64,000 bases of DNA from Fomitopsis serialis (Eukaryota; Basidiomycota; Agaricomycetes; Polyporales; Fomitopsidaceae). The stretch covers positions 124,001 through 188,000 of the forward strand of contig NW_025955016.1 in the NCBI RefSeq assembly GCF_022376445.1, read 5' to 3'. The notes beneath the pieces were generated by a model. The model had not been told where the DNA came from. It ran no database searches and saw nothing but the letters and a program-made list of their open reading frames with translations. Both the position numbers and the translations under genes were made by a program. Below, piece by piece: positions 1-9,748 of the stretch. Each line of letters starts with the position of its first letter. The stretch's first letter is position 1.

Positions 1-3
1 CCG

Positions 4-1196
4 GTGCAAGCCGTGCAGAACCCTGCAATGCAGCCACCAAAAGCTTCCCAGCCATCTGCAAAGAAGCGTCAACTGTCTGTTGACGCTTCCACGTCGGATG
101 ACGACGTAGTCTTCGTCGGTGCTGCTGGGCCGGTGCTGGGCTCAAACCGGAAGGAGAACGAAGGCTCCCAGGCGTCTTCGGTGAAACGGAAGAAAGCCAG
201 AGTGAGCGAGGAGGCGAGGGTGAAGGTGAAGTCTGAGAAGGAAGTCGTCGTACTTGAAGAGGGTGTAGACCGGGCGAAGCATCGCTGGGAGAGGAAGGAG
301 GTACAAGCCCTGGTCGATGCCACTCTCGGTGTGGACGTCTCGGACGAGTTATTCCAGCGCCTCGTGGCGAAGAACAAGAAGGCTTGGGAAAAGGTCAGTG
401 ATATAGTTCTTGGGCTGTCTGATGCTGATGCGAAGCCCGTTGTGGTGTAGGTGTCGGCAAACGCACTGAAGGGCACACGCACCTGGGAGGCATGTCGTGA
501 ACGCTTCTTCGGGATGCGAGCGCTGTACCCAGCAGTGCAGGCCTATGTCGACTTCACTGGCGGAGAAGGTGATGCCGATATCGATGAAGACGAACGCTTC
601 AGCAACGAGTACATCCAGGCTCGCATCAATCGGATGAAGGAGACGAAGAAACATGCAGAGTCGGGCAAGAAGCTGAGTAAGAAGCTGATCTGTGACTGGT
701 TACAGTCCGACTGGCTCGACATGTGCAAGCAGCGGTATGTTTGATCAGTTATCTGTACTCTCTTTGGCTAATGTACTCTAGATTTGGGCGGAACCCTGCA
801 GTCCAGCGTGACATCCATTTCCGGGATGGCCGTGTCTCGCCACCTCCCGCACAGCTTCGTGATGCTGAGTCCGAGTCTGACTCGGACATCCCTCAAGAGG
901 TAGCTGCACCTGCAGTGGCGAAGAAGGCGGTGATCCCACGCGAGAAAGGTGTTCCTGAGCCTGCACATGCTCCGAAGAAGTCTTCCCTTCCTGCAGCTGA
1001 TTCATTGATGAAGTCGTTCGAGTCTATCAGTAGGTTTGTTGATACCCAGACGAGTTCCATGGACATGCAGCGCAAGAAGGCAGCGTATGATGCTGCTGTT
1101 GCCATTCTTAATAATCCAACGTCTCCTGAGCACGTCAAAGAGCGTGCAAAGGAGGCGATAGCAAGATATACCGAATATGTTTTTGACCTTATCTAG
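4..1196 (+). CDS. PIF/Harbinger companion protein, SANT/Myb-like
   Basis: Three exons (4-393, 451-734, 782-1196) join in frame to 362 residues; the first in-frame ATG is at 4, so the true start may lie left of the window. After a Lys/Ser/Glu-rich basic N-terminus comes a Trp-rich helical block (HRWERKEVQALVD ... TWEACRERFFGMRALYP ... CDWLQSDWLDMC) with the spaced tryptophans of SANT/Myb-like domains. The C-terminal half is charged and Pro-rich. In this family the transposon carries a second gene for a SANT-like DNA-binding partner that helps bring the transposase to the nucleus and to the ends. Here it lies tail to tail with the transposase, 92 bp away. Assignment rests on this arrangement plus the tryptophan pattern; the domain call itself is moderate. 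Confidence 0.7.
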
Positions 1197-1288
1197 ACGC
1201 TTCTGACATAGCATAGCCTATCGCTACGTTCGTTACCTTTACACTACAAGTACATTTTGATTGTTGATCAATCACATTTAATGGTTGT

Positions 1289-2876
1289 CTATTCGGGCGG
1301 GAACAACACATTGAAAAGCTCTTCCCTCATCTGATGCCCCAGTTCCCTGAGATCATCGCCAGGCTGTTCCTCTGCAGGTCCTCCCACATTCCCCATCTCT
1401 TCATCATCCAGGATCCCTGCACGTGCAAGCTCAATAGCTGCATCAACTTCAGGATCGCGCCAATCAAACCACGGGATAGCTTCAGGGTGATCGTCGTTGT
1501 CGATACAGAAGTTGTGGATAGACATGAGAGCTTCGACCGTGCGGTATGCATTGGCTATCTCTGAGGGTGTCCCTAGGATTTTTAGTCCAGGAAACCGACC
1601 TTTCAGAATGCCAAATGCTTGTTCAACCCGTACACGGATAGAAGATACCAGTTTGTTGAACATTCTCATGCGAGCGAGGCGTGCAGGTGATGCTCGGCTG
1701 CATTCAGGTTCGGTGAATGGCCGAAGAATGTATGGTGAAGATGCAAAGCCTATCAAAAGACAAAAAGGAGCTGAATATGCAGGAGCAAGCAAATTGCATT
1801 GGAACATACCTTTGTCCGCCAATACATACTCACCACGTGCAAAATATTCATCACGGTGTTCCCATAAATAGGATCTTGGCCACAGCGTGACATCAGGCAC
1901 TGATCCAGGCCAACCAAGGTCAAACATGATGAAACGACGGAGATGGTCAACAATTGCTAAGACGTTGATCTATATCTTGGTCAGTATATGTGCGTAATTC
2001 AAGGACATAGATACGCACTGCAGGGAACTTCTTGCGACAAAAGAAAGTTGAACCAGAGTTACGAGGGGGCTCAGTGAGCTGTATAAGCGTCCCATCGAGC
2101 ATGCCCACACAGCCATTGAGACGACTCCGGGCATACACCCAAGCCTTTGTTGACGTGCGATCTCCCCACTTCACCCAATCCTGCCCCATTACCCTTAATG
2201 CATACGTGACCCGTTCACAATACTTATGCACTGTACCGAACCCAATGCCCATGTCATGTGCTGTTGTGAGGGCATCTGTGCCACGTCTCCCATATCGAAT
2301 AAGGAAGCAGCCCAACTGATAGCGAACAGGCCGCTGTGGCTTCCGCCCACGAGACCGGAAGATGTCACATGTTTCGAGTCGGGAAACAAGCCGCTCAAAG
2401 GTTTGACGGCCCATACTGAAGATTCACAGCTCACCTCATCAATTCCTATGACTATGCGAAAGCATAATGTGCAGAGCTTACCGGAAGTGGTGGCGGAACC
2501 ATCGATCAGGATATGAGAGTGCGATGGTGAATGACTGAGGACACTTGGCAAATTGATTGTATGGTCCACGGGTGTTGGCGTCAAGCATTGAAGAGAATCC
2601 AATGAGATTCATGCCTGCAAAGAGTAGAATATTGGTTGTAGCTCGGAGATCATCGGGTAGAGGGTCGAAAACTTGATAATTCGGCAGTGTGAGATGAGGG
2701 AGAAACAGGCCTAAGAAGATGTAGATGAATGCTGCTTGCTGTAGCAGTTCCTGTGCATGTTTCTTGGACTGGAGTACTAGCCTACCAGCAGTTGGCATCT
2801 TGCAGTCAGTGACAATGTCGAGGAAACGGACTCGGAGGGCGTGCGCTGGCGCGATGTAGCGTGAGAAACTGTCCAA
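1289..2876 (-). CDS. PIF/Harbinger transposase (DDE_Tnp_4 / HARBI1-like)
   Basis: Three exons (2876-2482, 2415-2015, 1956-1289) join to 487 residues with no stop. It catalyses cut-and-paste transposition in the nucleus. The DDE triad is visible: first Asp in GCVGMLDGTLIQL, second Asp in YVLADKGMF, and Glu in VRVEQAFGILKGRF. The family block DLGWPGSVPDVTLW sits between the first and second Asp. A helix-turn-helix-like region (TAHDMGIGFGTVHKYCERV) precedes the core. The introns are 58 and 66 nt. The open frame and intact triad suggest a recent or still competent copy. The 3' end converges on the SANT-like partner gene. Confidence 0.88.
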
Positions 2877-3247
2877 ATATGTGACTTGTGAGTGCGCACG
2901 CTTAACTCACTTTGTGCACTCAGCGTTGAAGAATAAGCAGCGAGCTGCGGGAAATAGCTTCCTTGGCCTATAACACAAAGCTTTGCCTGAAAGAATTGTG
3001 TGGGCAAACCCTTTTGCAGCAGGTATAGCAATTGCAGTGACCGGCACACGCGCCACAGTGCCGGCGCTTACGAATGTCCAGGGATACTCAAAGTTTGCCC
3101 TGCATTGAGAAAGGGGGATCATTCTCTAAGCAATAATAGTTGATTATATGGTGTCCTATACCTCTCCAGAGTACGTATAACTACTTTCAGCAACCCCACG
3201 CCAACAGAGCTTGCACTAGAGCACCACTGCAGCAATGTTCGGCCCAA

Positions 3248-3465
3248 GTGGCTGACTTTCCCACGCCCGGTCCCAGTGGCTTCCGCCCATCCTGCGCTCA
3301 CCGTGCATTCAAAGTATATAAGCTGTCGAGAATACACTATGGCTGCATGCCCATAGTGCATTCCCGACAGTTTTACGCCTTACAGTGGGTCCCCCCATCT
3401 CACTTTACTACCTGCATAGGCAGGCTTACACCGAATTCGGCGGGTTGTGGCTGAGTTTCCCACGC
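3248..3465. repeat. 19 bp direct repeat pair
   Basis: Positions 3248-3266 and 3447-3465 carry the same 19-mer (gtggctgactttcccacgc) with one C/G difference. The two copies lie on either side of the 3323-3370 palindrome, 199 bp apart. Confidence 0.65.
3323..3370. repeat. imperfect inverted repeat (20 bp arms, 8 bp loop)
   Basis: The arms are 3323-3342 and 3351-3370. Each arm read inward begins ctgtcg, and 18 of 20 positions pair, with two purine mismatches. The loop is ctgcatgc. It could be the end of the upstream transposon, a solo MITE, or a hairpin. Confidence 0.7.
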
Positions 3466-4238
3466 ATCATACGGGCGGTTGTCGGCGCCCTGAGTAAGCA
3501 CAGGCATAATACACGGAAGGCAAGTAAATATCGCGCAAGCTCGGCGCCACAACGCTCGGGTTTACAGTATTTTCCGTGGGGTTTACGAGGGCCATTTTCC
3601 GTCTTTTGCGCGAGGGAGACGGCCGGTTCTGGAACGCCAAGCGAGTCCGTGGCGCGGTCCGCAGCCTCGGATTGATGTCCGGTCGCGCGCTTACGGCCGT
3701 CTCGCGTCTTACTTTCGCTCATACTTCTTACATCTGAGAATTGAGCGGCCCCAGTAGTAGACGGTGTCAGGTAGGTCTCGATCGTTGCATACAAGCGGCG
3801 GAATCCTCGTGTCCGATATCCGCTTCCGAACACGCTTTATGGGCCACAGGAGCGGATCAGGTGTGCACTTCGTCGGCGACGGAGAAGGCATGGAATTCGC
3901 GAGACCTCCATCCGAGAGTTCTGGAGCCTCGCATATCCGACGCGGCGAGGAGAGTATATAAGGCAGTTCATCGCTTTCATGGGGTTCCACCAACAACGAG
4001 GCGAGAAGCTCAGAGGACCCTTCCCGCGCTATAAGCACCGGCACCGCCCTTCCTCGTGCAGATAGCATTGTTGGTGCCACGATCCTCGTGTTCAACGAGC
4101 ATATAAAGCAACTTCGCATACTTCACAGTCATTTATCAGTTCGTATCAATCTCTTGAGTCTGGCACTCGGTCCTATCCCAACTCACCGCACTCTCTAGAC
4201 GTTCGCACCTTTCTTTCATTGATATTCCTCGCGCCATC
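3466..4238 (+). promoter_or_regulatory. upstream region of the phosphatase-like gene, two TATA boxes
   Basis: No gene is supported between the repeats and the ATG at 4239. TATA-like motifs lie at 3955-3961 (tatataa) and 4102-4107 (tataaa); the second is 132 bp before the start codon and is the better candidate. The open frame on the other strand at 3709-4119 has no recognisable protein features. Confidence 0.45.
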
Positions 4239-5171
4239 ATGGCCACTGCGGTCCAAACACCACACTTGACCATACCAGTAACAGGACCCTCCATCGGGAT
4301 CTACCCGACGAGTCCACTCGCAAAGTTCCCACCGCCAGCGCCGACGCTCCGCAGGCCGCTCCGCGAGCGCTGCGGGTTCACTGCAGAACTCAGCCTGACG
4401 ATCAAGACATCCTTCGGGCAGCAACAGGCATGCGCGGGGCCGTGGTCGCCCAAGGGCCACATCCAACCACACCGCAGCCACCTCCCGCGCAGGCGGAAGG
4501 CGCAGGTGAAGCGCCTTGTGCTGTACGACAACTTCCACGATGACGACGAGCCCGAGCAAGCCCAGTCGGCGCCCACACCCGGGGCCTTCGTGCCGCCACT
4601 CAGACCCAACGAACCGTGCCTCCAGGAAGTCGTCCCCGGGCTTTTCGCCGCGTTCAAGACGGAAACAGCGCACGAAGGCTACACGCACGTCGTCGATGTG
4701 TGCCACCCGCTGCCGGGGTACGATGCAGGGGCCACTGAACAAGCCTACGAGGGGCGCGTGCACCGGCTGCGTCTCGTCCTCCCGGAGGCGTCGACAGAAG
4801 AGTCTGGGCGTGCTGGACTCGCGCTCACCGAGGCGCAGTTGCGCGCTGCGCGAGACTTCCTTGCGGAGACGCTCCCCTACGGTACCGCGTCGCAGTCGTC
4901 TGCCGCCACTCGTCCTGCAGCTACAGTGGGAGATAAGCAGGGCGTGCGCATCCTGATCTCCACGCCCCCGCGGCGGCCGACGGACGCCATGTCCATCGTG
5001 GGCTGCTACCTCGCCTTCGCGTCAGGGAAGAGCGTCGACACCGCCCTCCGCTGCATCGACGACGAGCCCGAGTTCTTGAGCGTCTGGAAGGGCGAGGTGT
5101 CGGAGGACGAGGTGGCGCGCATCGAGCGCGTCGCCAGGATGTGGTCGTGGCTGTCGCGCATCAGGCGGTAG
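4239..5171 (+). CDS. dual-specificity-phosphatase-like protein, catalytic site lost
   Basis: A single exon of 310 residues. Residues 1-110 are Pro-rich and basic. From about residue 115 a DSP-like fold is suggested: LQEVVPGLFAAFKTET, THVVDVCHPLPG, VHRLRLVLPE, then a beta strand and helix GVRILIS-TPPRRPTDAMSIVGCYLAF. In active enzymes that strand is followed by the HCx5R loop. Here the loop reads STPPRRPT, without the Cys or the Arg at the right spacing, so phosphatase activity is unlikely. A role as a pseudophosphatase or scaffold is inference. The fold assignment is from pattern only. Confidence 0.6.
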   Translation: MATAVQTPHLTIPVTGPSIGIYPTSPLAKFPPPAPTLRRPLRERCGFTAELSLTIKTSFGQQQACAGPWSPKGHIQPHRSHLPRRRKAQVKRLVLYDNFHDDDEPEQAQSAPTPGAFVPPLRPNEPCLQEVVPGLFAAFKTETAHEGYTHVVDVCHPLPGYDAGATEQAYEGRVHRLRLVLPEASTEESGRAGLALTEAQLRAARDFLAETLPYGTASQSSAATRPAATVGDKQGVRILISTPPRRPTDAMSIVGCYLAFASGKSVDTALRCIDDEPEFLSVWKGEVSEDEVARIERVARMWSWLSRIRR

Positions 5172-5264
5172 AGGGATCAGGACGCAGAACTCACCCAGAC
5201 GAGGGACTCTTGCATTCGAGCACCTGGAGTGCGTTGGAACATCAGCATGTATCATTCATCCCCG

Positions 5265-5684
5265 CACTGTATAATAGCACGACGAGCAGTATTTATGATA
5301 TCGTATATATTCTTATTGCATTTCACTCACTCCTCCGTCATGTTCACCAGTTCGACCGCCCTGTCTAGAATCTTCTGAGGCAACCAGCGCTCGCCCTGGC
5401 CCTGCTTGAGGTCGAGCAGGTAGCCGATCTCGTCGCACAGCGGGGAGCACAATGTCCATGTCCTCCTTCGCGTGCGTTGCGCTCACGCCGAACCGCACAC
5501 ACGACATCATGAGAGGCGTCGTGAGGTACACGACGACGACGGCGATCTACGCCGCGCGCGTGCGTATCGTCCGGCTGAACACCGTCATCTTGCCCGGGTC
5601 CAATAGCAGCGGCGGGACCCACACTATATAATAGCACGAGCCGTATTTATGATATTGTATATATTCTCAATACATTTCACTCAC
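5265..5684. repeat. direct repeats flanking the LCB2 fragment
   Basis: Copies at 5265-5330 and 5622-5684, about 63-66 bp each, run from cact(g/a)tataatagcacga to catttcactcac. They differ by a short gap and a few substitutions. The first copy lies in the 3' flank of the phosphatase-like gene; the LCB2 fragment fills the space between them. Confidence 0.85.
5331..5624 (-). pseudogene. LCB2: serine palmitoyltransferase subunit 2 C-terminal fragment
   Basis: Read on the minus strand this encodes the C-terminal end of the pyridoxal-phosphate enzyme that starts sphingolipid synthesis: VPPLLLDPGKMTVFSR, a stop codon, then IAVVVVYLTTPLMMSCVRF and GVSATHAKEDMDIVL, a frameshift, then CDEIGYLLDLKQGQGERW and ILDRAVELVNMTE. 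The order matches the family (pyridine-ring domain end, 'RFC-S-AHTKED', C-terminal helix). The stop, the frameshift and the absence of the first 80% of the gene make it a relic. It sits exactly between two direct repeats. Confidence 0.8.
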
Positions 5685-5767
5685 ATTCATACAAAGACAT
5701 TGTTGTACAAGATAGCAGATGATAGCACGATACAAGTCTGAGTGCAGTGCAGTGTTCATTTGTTCGT

Positions 5768-6841
5768 TCACGGCTTTGCTATCCGAAGAGCAGCATTCCG
5801 TTGGATGATCTCTGCGGACCTTAGCTGACGCCCTGCGCGGTAGAAAGCTAGTCGCAGTTCCTGTGTTTCAGTTTGAGATGAGAGCATAGTTTGAGTAGCA
5901 TATGAACGCGCACGTACCTCGACGCTATGCTGGATGTAATCTGGTTTGCACGTGATGTTTTGGTAGTTCTCTGGGGCGAAGCCGTTACTAGTACTACTAG
6001 CCATCACAGGTGCAGGTTCTATTGCAGAGTGAGAAAAGACAGAAATCTCAGAGACTTCATACTCACGCAGAGCTGGCCGCTGTACAACTTCAGGAGCAAG
6101 CTTGCGACCTTTGGCATACGCCGAGACCCTCAACTCCTGGTTATGCGGGGACGTCAAACGGCATCCGCAATTGCGAGAGCTCAGTGATGTATAACCGAGT
6201 CCTCCATTCAGAGTATCTTGAGATGTCACGCACCTCGAATGACCATGCGACGAATTCAGGTTGGCTCACGATGCACTGGAAGAACGCGCCACGCGCCTCA
6301 CCCGCCACCGGTACAGGTCGGAAGGTATGGGTATCAGGTATTGCTCCTGGCGCCCCACCATTGACCACAATAGATGGTGAGGGCGAGTCGGTGTCAAGCA
6401 ATATGTCGGTACTGCCGCGCACGATCTCCGAGTGCGGCTCGATGAGTGGGGGTAAGCCAAGTGAGGCGCGTTGTGCACGATCGGTTGGTTGTGCTGGACA
6501 AGATGCTGGTGGTTTCCCCGTTGTCCGGTAGGCATGAAGATAGTCTTGTACACGGCGTTCCTAAATGTGAACGAGCTTGAGACATCCTTGGACGTTGAAT
6601 CCGGGCAGCGGTTACGAGTGGCGGCGACCTTACCTCGAAGCTTGGCACAGTCTGAGGGTTCTGTGCCGGGATGTTCATGTATATTTCTCGCTGCATTGAT
6701 ATTGAGGTATACAGTCGCAGGCAAGCAAGCGAGATAGATAATGGCCACAAAAATCGCAGTTGCTATTGTGCTTGAAGGTGAAGGTGCAAACCGAGTTCGG
6801 TGCACTAGCGCTCGAGAGCCTTCGAGCACCCAAAATAGCAA
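5768..6841 (-). CDS. hypothetical membrane protein, DUF6533-like C-terminal half
   Basis: This is probably a multi-exon gene. The first exon has one clear membrane segment (AIFVAIIYLACLPATVYLNI) followed by NAARNIHEHPGT and DCAKLRG. After an intron come DVSSSFTFRNAVYKTIFM and HLVQHNQPIVH. A later exon is Ser/Pro-rich, and a join across 'AWSFE|ELRVSAYAKG' gives the tail. The pattern resembles the later helices and tail of the seven-helix DUF6533 family common in agaricomycetes. The expected N-terminal helices are missing and some joins are unclear, so it may be truncated or decaying. Function unknown. Confidence 0.35.
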
Positions 6842-7058
6842 GTCCTAGGATCGAATGGTGGTCAGTCACATGATCTTTCCACTCTTTCAGGCAACTTTCA
6901 GGCTCCTCATTGTCGCCATTTGATATTTAAGGCTAAGTCGCATCGTACACAACAGATGAGCATCTCTATATGCGACGTCTACTACGTACTAGTCTTTCAG
7001 TCTGAGAGCAGCTGGTACCACAAGGCTGAGGTCCTTTTTATGCACTTAGCAAACAATA

Positions 7059-7142
7059 GGGCATGTGGTGTAGTTGGTTATCACGCTCGCTTAGCAAACC
7101 ATTACCTGCGAGAGGGGTCCGGTTCGATCCCGGACATGTCCA
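7059..7142 (+). tRNA. tRNA-Ala (anticodon AGC) with intron
   Basis: Acceptor arms GGGCATG and CATGTCC pair (one G-T), followed by discriminator A. The T arm TCCGG-TTCGATC-CCGGA is perfect. The anticodon stem CTCGC/GCGAG encloses TTAGCA, giving anticodon AGC. A 10 nt intron (7097-7106, aaccattacc) lies one base after the anticodon, the canonical place. A T-run (7147-7151) follows within 10 bp as a Pol III terminator. Confidence 0.92.
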
Positions 7143-7146
7143 TTTG

Positions 7147-7151
7147 TTTTT
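7147..7151 (+). terminator. Pol III T-run terminator of tRNA-Ala
   Basis: Five T in a row, 5 bases after the discriminator base. Confidence 0.6.
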
Positions 7152-7482
7152 GCCGTCGCTTTCCACAAGTGTTTGCGCGGCTTTTCGCGTTTGTTGCTGA
7201 TATATTTGTCTTTCGCTCCGGCAGACGAACGTTGCATACAGTAGCACATACATCCAGCATAAACAGGGTTGGAACAGGAATACATAGAAGGAACACTACT
7301 ACAAGCTTTGAAAGATTCTCTACAGGGACTTAATGGTCTGTGCGACCTACTGATAGGTATGTAGTACGGCGACACCAACTGACCTGCACATATCATAGTC
7401 TCTCAGCAGCCCTTGGGTGGAGAGCGCAATGCTGGTTTAGAGAATGAACCGTCACCCTCTGGCAGCCTGTGCTCTTTTAGCT

Positions 7483-8555
7483 CTAAGGGTCCTCCGCACT
7501 TGGGTCTCTGACTCGAACGTCCAAGTTCAAGATATGTGGGAGCCGAAGCCAGATATCCGAGCGCAATTCTCTCGCCTTCAGCTGCATGTATGCCTGGCAG
7601 TTGAGGCAGAGATTGTTGTAACTGCGCGTCTGCTCGTTATGAGCCAGCCAAGTGATCCAATCTGCTAGACATGTGGGGTCCTCTAGTTCACCTTCGAAGG
7701 TTAAGTTGGCCTGGGCGAGGCACTGCAGCGACGCGTGGCAAACCTGATCTGCGCACGCAAGTGGCAAGGTTGGTGTGAAGAGGAGGTATGCGAAGATGAT
7801 GTTGTCGTGGACGAGTGTGCTCCGCGCATTGAGGCACCTCAGAATGTCCTCCTGCGTGAGCCGCTCGGTCGTGCCGTTCTTCTGCGGGACTCCGTTCAGG
7901 ATGACCTCGGTGTCGAGCTGGCAGCACGTGTATAGAGCGTAAGGCAGCATAGACTGCGTCTCCGTGAGTCGTGCGATGTTGACGGCGGCGATGGCGTCGG
8001 TGTAATCGTAGGTCATGAGGGCGCTGCCCTCGCTAGCCTCAGCCTTCGCCCAGACGTGTAAGTCGTCGCTGAAGCAAGACTTCATGCGTTCAAGGGCATC
8101 ATCCCGCAGGTGCTCCATGCCGTACTTGTGGGCGAGGCGGACAACAGAGGCAACGACGACGAAAGGCAGTTGTGCGTTATGGCGGTAGAACCTGCGTCGC
8201 ACGTGAGTCGCACCTTCAATATCGAGACAGACAACACATACGTTTGGTCAACGAATACAGCACGCAGGAGGTGTCGCAGGTCATCCGGGTGGTCCGCAAG
8301 TTCAATGACGGGGCACCCGTCGAACGTATCCGTCAGCGTCGGTTGCGGGACGGAGAATAGCCCGGCGAAGACTTCAGAGTTCAGCGACAGGCTACCTTGA
8401 TAGACGCGGAACGCGACTCCTCCGGCCTGCAGGACAACATTCCCATCCTTGAACCAGAACTCCTCATCTCGTTTGGTTCCCGCTTCTCCTATGGGCCCGG
8501 CCTCCGACTCCGTGCGCGTGCGCTTCCGCGTCTCAGAACTTGAACTTTCCTCCAT
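7483..8555 (-). CDS. BTB/POZ domain protein (group A, copy 1)
   Basis: Two exons (8555-8242, 8191-7483) join in frame to 340 residues. A Ser/Glu/Arg-rich leader with a possible nuclear signal (ETRKRTRTE) precedes a BTB fold: EEFWFKDGNVVLQAGG, FRVYQGSLSLNSEVFAGLF, GCPVIELADHPDDLRHLL. The C-terminal part holds VVRLAHKYGMEHLRDDAL and a Cys-bearing tail (LCLNCQAY). BTB domains mediate homo- and heterodimerisation and often link to Cullin-3; no partner is visible here. The closest relative in the window is the gene at 31217. It lies 340 bp after the tRNA and beside a decayed group B copy. Confidence 0.85.
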
Positions 8556-8759
8556 ATGATGGCTGGTGCGCTGTTACCCGGACTGCGAGGTGTTGCGGAG
8601 ACGATGAAGGAAGACTGAAACTGAAGGGCGGGCACGTCGCCCACCCGACGTCGTAGCCTTATCGTAGCCTGAGCAGAGGAGACCCCTATTTGTGGCTGTG
8701 ACTGCTTAGTATAGGTCTACGATCGACTCGACCTCTCGATCGAATGTTCACGCGACTTA

Positions 8760-9305
8760 TCACGACCCCGCGCGATATTGACTGGTCAACCGGTCACCGG
8801 TCACTGCTTGGATGGCATCTGTGCCGCAAAACTGCATCGAGGAATTTCCGGAAGCCTTGTATGCTGCGAATCGTGTCTTAAAGTCGGTACAGAAACACGA
8901 CTTCATCCTCGAAAGGTAGGCGTCGCGCACCCATTCGATTTGGTATTTGTGAGAAAGTCGGATGAGGGCAGCAACGACCGCGGACTTGAGGTTGTTCGTC
9001 GGGGGACAGTATCTATCGAGTTGGCCTTCAGCACTGCATACACTGGACAGTATGAGACGACGCCCACGCAAAAAGTACTTAGAGGAGATGGCGGAGTTCT
9101 GTGGGATGGTCGGGAAGTGGACGGCAGGATATCCGTTAATCGTCTCCACAGCCTTCGTTTGACCGATCGCGAACAGGTCATAAAGCACCTCCCAGCTGAG
9201 AGCAAGTAGTCCTTGATATAATTGAAGTTACTTCGATTGAAGACGCGTTGCCTCGAGAACAACGTCACCGTCCGGGTACCATATCTCTTCGGAGTCGCGT
9301 ACGTA
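8760..9305 (-). pseudogene. BTB/POZ gene, decayed (group B)
   Basis: Fragments in different frames follow the order of the intact group B gene at 32850: DSEEIWYPDGDVVLEA, then a frameshift, LYDLFAIGQ, VHFPTIPQN, CPPTNNLKSAVVAALIRLSH, KYQIEWVRDAYLSRMKSCFC, GTDAIQAV. The remaining third of the protein is absent. Frameshifts and the missing 3' part support a pseudogene. Confidence 0.75.
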
Positions 9306-9748
9306 CGAACGCAGCGGCCATTTCTCTGTGCGCTTGACAATGAAGGACCCACGGCTACGTGCAAAAATCTAATCAAGCGAGTATAAGACAAAGCATAGCG
9401 GTTCGTGCAGGAGGCGTCGTGAAGAATGAGTACTTACGAGGTGAGCTTGATTGATGGCTGGCGTCACCGTTTCACCTGCGCGGCAGAGCCCTGGCAGAGC
9501 CACCGCGTCGATACCGAAGCCACTGACGGCATACCCGGGCCGGTAGTCCGCTCCAACCACTAGCAGCCGTGGCCACACCATCCCAACTTGAACTACTAGT
9601 AGCACGCTCAGTGACAATCATCGAAACGCGAACAAGAGATCATCATTGTGACGGATATTCTACTAGTACTGTGCTTTAGGCCTAGCCCCAGAATCGTAGC
9701 TCGTCGCTCAAACAATGTACGACAGATCACCAGCGACGCCGGATTACA
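9306..9748. other. no gene seen
   Basis: About 440 bp between the BTB relic and the P450 stop codon. Only short open frames without recognisable features are present. Confidence 0.5.

Larger units (their letters stand above)
1..3370. mobile_element. PIF/Harbinger transposon (left end outside window)
   Basis: This covers the convergent SANT-like and transposase genes. The left end is not in the window. The right end is not certain: no target duplication could be paired. The first strong repeat structure beyond the transposase start is the imperfect palindrome at 3323-3370, so the extent given is a best guess. About 440 bp between the transposase start and that palindrome hold no gene. Confidence 0.6.

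Noticed and set aside
4173..4763. 196-codon minus-strand frame
   Set aside because: Shadow of the phosphatase-like gene, whose Pro-rich GC-rich codons keep the opposite strand open.
7091..7110. Reading the tRNA without an intron
   Set aside because: The anticodon loop would then be 17 nt; removing 10 nt restores a 7 nt loop and a standard tRNA-Ala.
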